From Haplosporangium gracile (Eukaryota > Mortierellomycota > Mortierellomycetes > Mortierellales > Mortierellaceae), in NCBI GenBank assembly GCA_015499985.1, contig JAAAUF010000700.1, positions 1 to 16,351 on the forward strand: DNA of 16,351 bases, in the 5' to 3' direction. A model generated the notes under the pieces. The model was not told the DNA's origin. It saw nothing but the letters and a program-made list of their open reading frames with translations, and ran no database searches. The translations under genes and the position numbers were made by a program. Positions 10,427-16,351 of this stretch are shown here, one piece after another (position 1 is the stretch's first letter; each line of letters begins with the position of its first letter).

Positions 10427-10434
10427 CTTTTATA
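10427..10434 (-). promoter_or_regulatory. TATA box of the cyclin gene
   Basis: TATAAAAG on the minus strand is a full-consensus TATA element, 311 bp upstream of the cyclin ATG and just upstream of the CT-rich leader. Confidence 0.65.
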
Positions 10435-10461
10435 TGTCTGGGAGTAAGACATGTATGTCAT

Positions 10462-10490
10462 CCAATCAGTCGGTCAGTCGAACAGTCGGA
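10462..10490. promoter_or_regulatory. CCAAT box next to three tandem 8-bp CAGTCG repeats
   Basis: CCAAT (10462-10466) is followed at once by three 8-bp units starting CAGTCG at 10467, 10475 and 10483. The array lies about 30 bp upstream of the cyclin TATA box. Exact 8-bp spacing suggests an array of binding sites, though the factor is unknown. Confidence 0.5.
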
Positions 10491-11083
10491 TCAACCCACT
10501 CGATTTAATCAATCGAGCGAGGAGTACAAATATAGCAAGTGCACAAAAAAAAGGGCGGCTTGATTGATTATGGGAGGCGGAGACACAAGAGAGAGGAAAA
10601 GAGAGCGAGCTGGGAGTGAAACATCTACGCAGTCACATTGTTCTTCCAAAGGACATACGGCCACACGGGCAGAATGCCTGTTTGGATTACCCATACTGTT
10701 CTTCTGCTGCACCACCAGACAAACAAAACAGATTTCTAATCGCACCCCCTTCGAAATACTCGACCAAACCCCTCTATTCCTGCAAAGGAAAAAAGATTTT
10801 TCAATCCAGCCAGTCCTTCCACTCAAAGTCGGACCTCCTAAATGACTGACAAATCCGCGTCGACCTCGGCTTGGCTTTCCCTGGATCCATCCATTTTCAT
10901 GCCCCATGCTTAAGCCCGCTCACTAATGTTGTAAATAGACTCACACACATACACAACTGCTTCTACATCTACAAGGTACTAAAACCTACTCCTACTACCA
11001 GCTACTACCGGCATCAGCATTATCATCCGGATCTCGAATACTCTCTTTCCCTCTCCCTCGGTTTCCTTCCTTTTGCAAATATG

Positions 11084-11095
11084 CATACGCGTATG
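11084..11095. promoter_or_regulatory. 12-bp palindrome containing an MCB (ACGCGT)
   Basis: CATACGCGTATG is a perfect palindrome centred on ACGCGT, the MluI cell-cycle box bound by MBF-type factors at G1/S promoters in yeasts. It is 968 bp upstream of the cyclin ATG. Whether this fungus uses it is unknown. Confidence 0.4.
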
Positions 11096-12643
11096 ATTAT
11101 CGCCAGCATGGTCAATTGACAAATAGATAAAAAAAAGGGCCGCTCGTTCGCTTCTACTCAAAAAAGAGTATCGACCATCCCAAAAAAAGCATTCCCGCCG
11201 CAATGCAGCAATGCACAATACCACTGGCTCCTTGTCAAGTGGTTTACACAAGCCCCCCTCTTCCTTTCCCATCATCTTACTCATACATACACAAAGCCTC
11301 CGTCATGTAAATATGCAAAATACTACTACAGATATCAGGTAGGAGAACCCAAATCTCATATCCATTATAGTGAATATTTGTTTTGTGTATGTGTCTCGGA
11401 TAGTAAAAAGAGGTGATTCGACACCCATCCCACCTGAACCTGAACCCCCTGATGTTGCTCGCACAATCCTCCTCTCTCCCCTCACTCAACTCACTCAGTC
11501 GCTCTTTTTGGTTGAATCCAGTTTTGACCCATGCAGAAAACGGGTCTGCCGGCCCGAAGGCAAATTTCAAAAATGTGTTATTAACCCAAGAGCCACAAAA
11601 AAAGGGCAAACTAGCTTCTTGACTGCGTCATGGGTAGAAAATTGGGCAGAAAATTATTTGAACTCTCTCCGCGCTTTCTTGTTTTTGAGAATTTCTTTTC
11701 TTACCTTTGGACGGAGGCAGTACGAAAAGTGTACTAACTGAGTTGAAGGTGGAGGCGCGGTGGTGAGTTCAAAAGAGTTCAAAGAGTTTTTTTTTTAATT
11801 TTTGCCACTGGAGCTGAAGACTTTTGTTTGTTGGTGCTTGTTGGGATTATTGTTGGGTTTGTTGATAGCGAGTGAGTGACAAGACAAAAAAAAAGAAGGC
11901 TCGAAAATATCGGTTTCTTTTTTTTAGGTGTTATTTTTTGGTTTTTTTTTGTTGTTTAGATTCTCTTTGCGAACTCCTCGTTAGTAAAGGGGAAGGACAT
12001 GTTGTGGTTGAATAAAGGACGAATGAAATAAAATAGTGTAGGAAAGGGGGTAGAGCTACAAAGTAGACGGAAGGCAGTTGAGAGGGAAAGCGAGGATTCT
12101 TGTTATTGTTTTTAAAAGAGCATGTGGAATGGAAAGTGAATGCGGGTGAAGAGTTTAAAATCGATTCGATTGAGATCGGCTGTGGCGAGGGGCAAGTGGG
12201 CGCGTGTGTGCAATAGTCGACGGTAATGGAATTGAAGTGGGGAAGAATAAAAAGAAGGGAAGGAAGTGAAAGAGGGAAAAAAGTAGAAAAGGAACAAGCA
12301 GTCGTCCTTGGTTGTTTTCCAGGCACCGAAAACGGAAAAAACGAACAAAACACAAACAACCGTCAGAAAAGGAAGTTTAGACCCGCAGTCATTCAATCTA
12401 TTCCTTGTGGGCTGGTTCGCTTTTTTTTTTTTTTTTTTTGTTGGGGGGGGTTGAAAAACGACACCCCTTCTCCAGAAAAGGTCCAAAGCCATTTTTGATA
12501 CACCAATGCTCGTAGTTTGCGCACTTTTGTCTTCTTTCCAAAGGATGAGTAACAATGATAATGCTTTCTAAGCTTGTTGTCTGCAATGCTACCGAGTATA
12601 TGCAAGCATGCAAGCACAACAAAATGCTGACTGATTCGAGTAG

Positions 12644-12660
12644 GTCAACCCAGGGTTGAC
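12644..12660. repeat. 17-bp near-perfect palindrome
   Basis: GTCAACCCAGGGTTGAC has two perfect 8-bp arms around a single A. The size and symmetry suit a dimeric DNA-binding protein, or a small cruciform. It is isolated, with no second copy elsewhere in the window. Confidence 0.6.
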
Positions 12661-13092
12661 GCTCAAGAATGAATTTCCCTCCAATTCCTTGGCTGCGCTT
12701 TTTTTTTTTTTTCCTTTCGAAACCGCTGCGATTGATCGCTCATTGGCACACCGCAGCAGTCAGACGCGAAGGAAGAAACATTCTCACCAGTAGCGCAAGT
12801 AGCGAACCAATCATTCACAAAGGGGTCACTCGATGTCACTAAAGTCATGACTGACTCTCCGGAGCCAGATCTGAGATTAGCTCACCGAGGATACGTCTTC
12901 CTTAGTTGCTACGCTGACGTGGCTGCGGTGCACTTCCTCTACGTACACCATGACATTTCTTCTTGAACGAATGCGTCGTTGTCGATGCCTTGGCAAAACT
13001 ACAGTTCCGAATCTTTCAACAGAGTCCGCTCTTGCCTCGCAACTCGTTTTGTCGATATGCGTGGCGGTCCGCCGATTGAGCAATATTATTTT

Positions 13093-13245
13093 TTTGCCAC
13101 CATCTTCAGAGATGAGATGAATTTGCCACTGAACAAAATCATGCACAGGGGGGAGAGAGAAGTAGCTTTTTGTGTATTCATGGCATGGTAACTAGCCTTG
13201 CCACCAAATACTTTGCCACATATTCCGCAAATTTTACTTGCCATC
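13093..13245 (+). promoter_or_regulatory. Cluster of five TTGCCA motifs (PACE-like)
   Basis: TTTGCCACC at 13093-13101 is the exact reverse complement of the yeast proteasome control element GGTGGCAAA. Three 8-of-9 matches are at 13122-13130, 13197-13205 and 13212-13220, and a 7-of-9 match is at 13237-13245. All share one orientation. Another 8-of-9 copy lies at 11801-11809. The cluster is about 860-1010 bp upstream of the ATG at 14104. Confidence 0.4.
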
Positions 13246-13585
13246 ACGTTGGTCTGGGACACTTACAGCAAAGAGAACAGTCTTCGGTTCCCTCGTTTAT
13301 TCTCTGACAACATACACAACATACTTCGCTTGTTAAAGAAAATAGAAAAATAGGCCAAGAGCCTCTCACATGAGCATTTCGCATTTCGCAGTTCGCGAAG
13401 CAGTAAATGATTTCGGCCAAAAACTGGAGCATGAAAGAAGAAAATGCCAGTCTGTTCTAAGCGACAGCGAAAGCGAAAAGAAAAGGGTTGGCAATAATGC
13501 GCATGTTTTCTTGCCCGCCTCCTTGCTGTTGTCGCTTTTGCTTGACAAGCTTTGATTTTTGGCTTGTGAGGATTTGCATAGAGTG

Positions 13586-13602
13586 CAGGGGACCACCCCC
13601 TG
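13586..13602. promoter_or_regulatory. Inverted pair of STRE-like sites
   Basis: CAGGGG and CCCCTG form a perfect 6-bp inverted repeat with a 5-base spacer. Each arm contains AGGGG/CCCCT, the yeast stress-response element core. It lies about 500 bp upstream of the ATG at 14104. Confidence 0.35.
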
Positions 13603-13845
13603 GCGCTTCGTGTTGTCATCTTACATCCATTCTCTCCACTCTCCGTATCATTGCTCGGACTAACTAATGTGCCTAGGTGATCTAGACTTTGTCTCGGCAC
13701 AATGACTTTGCCTTCTACCCTTTGCCTAGAGAAGCGACAGAAATGGCGAGTGGCTGGCTCCTATGGGAGATGATTGACTCGGCCTTGCACGTGAACTTCC
13801 CCATACACACCTCTTTTCCCTTTCGTCCTTTCCCCTTTGTTCCTG

Positions 13846-13913
13846 AACTATTTTTTTTTCTTTTTTTTCTCTAACCGCTTTCTACTCCATCCATCTCGCA
13901 ACCAACACAAAAC
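13846..13913 (+). promoter_or_regulatory. Likely transcription start region of the 14104 gene
   Basis: A long T/C tract (13850-13872) followed by CT-rich sequence and then CA-rich sequence resembles fungal start-site regions. It directly precedes the 5'-UTR intron donor. No clear TATA box is present. Confidence 0.4.
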
Positions 13914-14081
13914 GTAAGTCGACACATGGACCTCATCTTTCATCCGGCTTTCTTGCCCGACCGACATCAATTCTTGACCTGACCTGATCTGAGCCCCTCT
14001 TCTTACCTTTCTGTCTCGACTATTATTAACGTGTAACACTGTCGAAAACCCAAATATCCAACAAACAATCACAACACACAG
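13914..14081 (+). other. Probable 5'-UTR intron of the 14104 gene
   Basis: A consensus donor GTAAGT at 13914 and acceptor CACACAG ending at 14081 bound 168 bp, with CTGAC- and TTAAC-type branch candidates between them. The ATG follows 22 bases after the acceptor. No coding frame continues through it, so it would be a leader intron. Confidence 0.6.
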
Positions 14082-14103
14082 CCCACTTTTACAAGCTGCC
14101 AAG

Positions 14104-15672
14104 ATGGACTCCCAACAGCCAAGCACAAACAAAAGTCGCCCACACCACACCACCACATCGTCGACTTTCGGATCAGGGGGAGCAGGAGGATCGTCTCTTG
14201 GTAGTACAGCTGCCACGTCAACAGGAGGAGCTCACTCGACCTTTTCTAAAGCAACAACAGCCACAGTCACTGCTCCACCTACTATAGCAACGACCCCAGG
14301 CACAGCCACGCCGTCGACTTTGTTAGGGTCAATAGTCGCCTCGGCCAGGAATGCAGCTGCGACTATGGATCCAAGACAGGCTGATCTGTTGAGACAACAC
14401 CATAGTTTCGGAGGCGGCTCGTCATCATCATCATCTCAAGGAGGAGGAGGGATTGGTAGTTCGAGTTCAAAGGCGACGACTTCTTCGGCCTCGAAGGCCT
14501 TTCAACATACCACCAATGCTCTCGAGACCCTTGGGAGTACCAGTAGTAGGACCAGTGGTTCGGAAGCAGCAACGAGTTACTCTTCTGGGTTTCGACAACC
14601 CACTTCATCTACAGCAGGAAGTGCGGGAGGAATGATGGATTGGGACAGTTTCTTGGGATCGTCCGAGTCGACTCTTCAGGATCAGGATAGTGGGCCATAC
14701 AAGCCGCCTTCGATGGCGTCGTTCGGATTCTCAACCTTGTCTGATTCGGAGCCTGTGTCATCGGCGCGGCATAATTTGTTCCCACAGCAACCACAACAGG
14801 AACAGAGACGACATCAATTCGCGGAGGCATCTTCTTCACATTCACAAGCTCCTAATGCCTACCAGGCTCACCTATCCCAGTCAATGAATCTCAACCCCGC
14901 AAATCATGCTGCCTTTCTTGAATACCTAAAGTCGACCGCCTACCCTACCCAATCCTCCCCCTCCGCATTGACCGCCACCGCTGTCGCCGCCACCACGTCA
15001 TCATCGGCACCACCATTGTCTTCAACTAGTGTAACACCAGCTTCACAATTTCACCATCAGTCATACCAACCATACCAACCATACCAACCGCCAACATCGA
15101 CGACAGCACGGCCCTTATTCTCGAACGACATTCAACACCAGCTACAGCAGGACGGCGGGGACGTCCTGGCGTTCCTGGAATTGACTTCCTATTCCGAATA
15201 CGTTGACGAGCTTGATTCTGCGGGGGCAGCCATCGAGAAACATCAACACGACCGGAAGGAGTTTGTCTACAGTCAGGACAGCCTCGGCACCAACCCTGCA
15301 GGACGCTCGATCTTTTCGACACTCCAATTGATCCAACATCTACCGAGCGAACGGCAGGACATTGTGTCGTACCTGTTGCAGCAGGGGACGTATACGGATG
15401 ATGTGTGGAGTCGGCCGTTTGGACATGATGTCCAGAGGGAGGAGGGTGCGTCTTTGGCGGCCACGATGGCTGAACAGGATAGGTTTCTGGAGGAGCAGTA
15501 TCAGAAGGAGGAAGGGAAGGGTCAGGATGCGACGGAGGAAGAGATGGAGAGGGTGTTGAAGGAGATTGTTGAGAATGCCAAAGATGAGGTTAAGGCAGGG
15601 CAGACGGATGGGAGGGCTTTGAATCGATTGTTGATGGTCAGGAGTCATATCACCATGGGTACCAAATTGTAA
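14104..15672 (+). CDS. Unknown Ser/Thr/Gly/Gln-rich protein with ordered C-terminal third
   Basis: The frame encodes 522 residues with no intron; the ATG context (GCCAAG before ATGG) is good. I do not recognise the family. Residues 1-345 are low-complexity, with poly-Ser and poly-Gly runs, Thr/Ala stretches, QQPQQEQRR and a triple YQP repeat. Short ordered islands occur, such as MMDWDSF (177-183) and FLEYL (271-275). From about 350 the sequence looks folded: hydrophobic helices, a D-[VI]-[LV]-x-[FY]-L motif seen twice (353-358, 419-424), WSRPF (435-439), an acidic charged helix (about 460-505) and a basic tail. No signal peptide or membrane helix is visible. It is likely a soluble cytosolic or nuclear scaffold or regulator. 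WSRPF fits the WxxxF pattern of peroxisomal receptors, but the N-terminal Cys of Pex5/Pex20 is absent, so that identity is not claimed. Confidence 0.8.
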   Translation: MDSQQPSTNKSRPHHTTTSSTFGSGGAGGSSLGSTAATSTGGAHSTFSKATTATVTAPPTIATTPGTATPSTLLGSIVASARNAAATMDPRQADLLRQHHSFGGGSSSSSSQGGGGIGSSSSKATTSSASKAFQHTTNALETLGSTSSRTSGSEAATSYSSGFRQPTSSTAGSAGGMMDWDSFLGSSESTLQDQDSGPYKPPSMASFGFSTLSDSEPVSSARHNLFPQQPQQEQRRHQFAEASSSHSQAPNAYQAHLSQSMNLNPANHAAFLEYLKSTAYPTQSSPSALTATAVAATTSSSAPPLSSTSVTPASQFHHQSYQPYQPYQPPTSTTARPLFSNDIQHQLQQDGGDVLAFLELTSYSEYVDELDSAGAAIEKHQHDRKEFVYSQDSLGTNPAGRSIFSTLQLIQHLPSERQDIVSYLLQQGTYTDDVWSRPFGHDVQREEGASLAATMAEQDRFLEEQYQKEEGKGQDATEEEMERVLKEIVENAKDEVKAGQTDGRALNRLLMVRSHITMGTKL

Positions 15673-15870
15673 TTTTATCGCACATTTTAATACAACAACG
15701 TAGAAGCCAAAAAAAGATAAAATGCACTATTGTTGTAACATGATTTCTCATTCTTTTCTTGTGTGTATTATTAACGACTGTATATGTTGTTGTGGAAAGA
15801 AAGACCCAGTTTCCTTGACGAAGCGGAAAAAAAACAGGTCATTGGATGCAGTTCAAGCTTAACTTGATAT
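15673..15870. other. Short convergent 3' spacer
   Basis: This 198-bp AT-rich gap separates the stop codons of the unknown protein (+) and the aldehyde dehydrogenase (-). No canonical AATAAA is present for the plus gene; GATAAA at 15715-15720 is the nearest variant. The 3' UTRs likely abut or overlap. Confidence 0.6.
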
Positions 15871-16287
15871 CTAAGCAGTGACAAGCTTCAAGTGGAAGGA
15901 CTTCAACCTCGTAACCTGATCATATCCAAACTTGGACAACGTACAACCCCTTCCAGAATCCTTCACACCGACCCAAGCAAGCGCAGGATCCAAATAATCA
16001 CAGCGGTTCATGAACCAAGTTCCCGTCTCAATCTGGTCTCCAATCCTCAACGCCGCCTCGGCGTCCTTTGTCCAAATCGATGCCGAGAGTCCGAAATCCG
16101 AATCGTTCATAAAATGGATAGCTTCGTCGTCGGAGGTGACGCGCATGATGCCGACGACGGGACCGAAGGATTCCTCGGTCATGACACGCATAGAGTGGGT
16201 GACGGAAGTGAGGACTTGGGGCGCCATGTAGGGCGTTCCTGGCTTGTTGGCGGGGAAGAGTGAGGCGTCGATGTGGGCCTTTGCTCC
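15871..16287 (-). CDS. Aldehyde dehydrogenase, C-terminal exon (partial gene)
   Basis: This exon encodes the last 138 residues of an NAD(P)-dependent aldehyde dehydrogenase, which oxidises aldehydes to carboxylic acids. It starts after acceptor CTCGCAG at 16288 and reads GAKAHIDASLF onward. The EESFGPV motif (cofactor-binding Glu), NDSDFGLSASIW, the IETGTWFMNR block and GVKDSGRG match the family's C-terminal half. The catalytic Cys and the nucleotide-binding fold are beyond the window end. The C-terminus (KLVTA) is not a peroxisomal signal. The NRCDYLDPALAW stretch suggests a betaine/succinate-semialdehyde-like subgroup, but the substrate is not determined. It is convergent with the unknown gene at 14104. 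Confidence 0.93.
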   Translation of the reverse strand, partial: GAKAHIDASLFPANKPGTPYMAPQVLTSVTHSMRVMTEESFGPVVGIMRVTSDDEAIHFMNDSDFGLSASIWTKDAEAALRIGDQIETGTWFMNRCDYLDPALAWVGVKDSGRGCTLSKFGYDQVTRLKSFHLKLVTA

Positions 16288-16351
16288 CTGCGAGACTATT
16301 ACAAAAATTGAGGAGGAAACTTTTTAGTAAACGTATTCAGCGGAGACATAA
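16288..16351 (-). other. Intron of the aldehyde dehydrogenase gene, running off the window
   Basis: Upstream of the exon the minus strand ends in GTAATAGTCTCGCAG, with in-frame stops and a branch-like TTTACTAA (16326-16333). Aldehyde dehydrogenase similarity stops here. The donor was not identified and is probably beyond the window. Confidence 0.65.

Larger units (their letters stand above)
10491..13845. other. Long spacer without a supported gene
   Basis: No open frame here exceeds about 145 codons, none shows a recognisable family, and several are homopolymer translations. I found no tRNA, 5S or snRNA. The region contains simple tracts (T19 at 12421-12439 followed shortly by G8 at 12443-12450; T14 at 12699-12712), a 7-bp inverted repeat (10499-10517), and the palindromes and motif cluster listed separately. 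Bases about 12600-13800 are less A/T-tract-rich than the preceding part and could be a decayed element, but no terminal repeats or coding remnant prove it. Confidence 0.6.

Noticed and set aside
10509..10907. Minus-strand open frame of 132 codons in the cyclin upstream region
   Set aside because: It overlaps the cyclin promoter side, has no recognisable motif or splice partners, and contains the A/T tracts of the spacer. It is probably a chance frame.
11405..11440. tRNA-like B-box (GATTCGACACC)
   Set aside because: The conserved G before TTCGA is A, the T loop would be one base short, and no matching acceptor strand or A box lies 50-70 bases upstream.
11370..11741. Plus-strand open frame of 123 codons
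   Set aside because: No family resemblance and no convincing start context or flanking exons; length is within chance expectation for a multi-kb spacer.
12421..12450. T19 followed by G8 as a retroposon poly(A) tail
   Set aside because: No coding remnant, target-site duplication or flanking element is visible; simple slippage explains homopolymer tracts, which are common across this window.
13263..13700. Minus-strand open frame of 145 codons, longest in the spacer
   Set aside because: The Arg/Lys-rich translation has no recognisable domain, and the region carries promoter-like motifs. It cannot be excluded without RNA data, but is not supported.

Overview
The window looks like nuclear DNA of a fungus, probably an early-diverging filamentous one of the Mortierella type. 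The lineage is an inference from gene content and intron style, not from a search. Supporting features are short GT-AG introns (105 to 308 bp), AATAAA polyadenylation signals, pyrimidine-rich promoters, long T tracts, Gln/Ser-rich proteins, a peroxisomal Lon protease and a Pho85-type cyclin. I see no bacterial operon, phage, CRISPR array, rRNA, tRNA or intact transposon.

Layout. 1-2847 (+): 3' part of an ABCC/MRP-type full ABC transporter, with one intron. 3083-7043 (-): complete peroxisomal Lon protease of seven exons, with intact Walker motifs, a Ser-Lys dyad and a C-terminal SRL peroxisome signal. 8010-10116 (-): two-exon Pho85/Pcl-type cyclin whose cyclin box carries a long Gln-rich insertion. 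10117-14103: about 4 kb without a convincing gene, between two divergent genes; it holds a TATA box, a three-unit 8-bp repeat, an MCB-type palindrome, a cluster of TTGCCAC motifs and a probable 5'-UTR intron. 14104-15672 (+): intronless, largely disordered protein of unknown function with a more ordered C-terminal third. 15871-16351 (-): C-terminal exon of an aldehyde dehydrogenase, with the rest outside the window.

Two convergent pairs (ABC transporter/Lon and unknown protein/aldehyde dehydrogenase) have stop codons only about 200 to 235 bp apart, so their 3' UTRs probably abut or overlap. The cyclin and the unknown protein are divergent and share the 4-kb spacer. The genes do not form an obvious pathway. 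Lon is peroxisomal quality control, the ABCC pump is detoxification or vacuolar transport, and the cyclin is nutrient or cell-cycle control. The less routine items are a possible frame-breaking cassette exon inside the Lon Walker B intron, the split cyclin box, a repeated [FY]L-x(4-5)-Y motif in the unknown protein, and the regulatory motif clusters of the 4-kb spacer.
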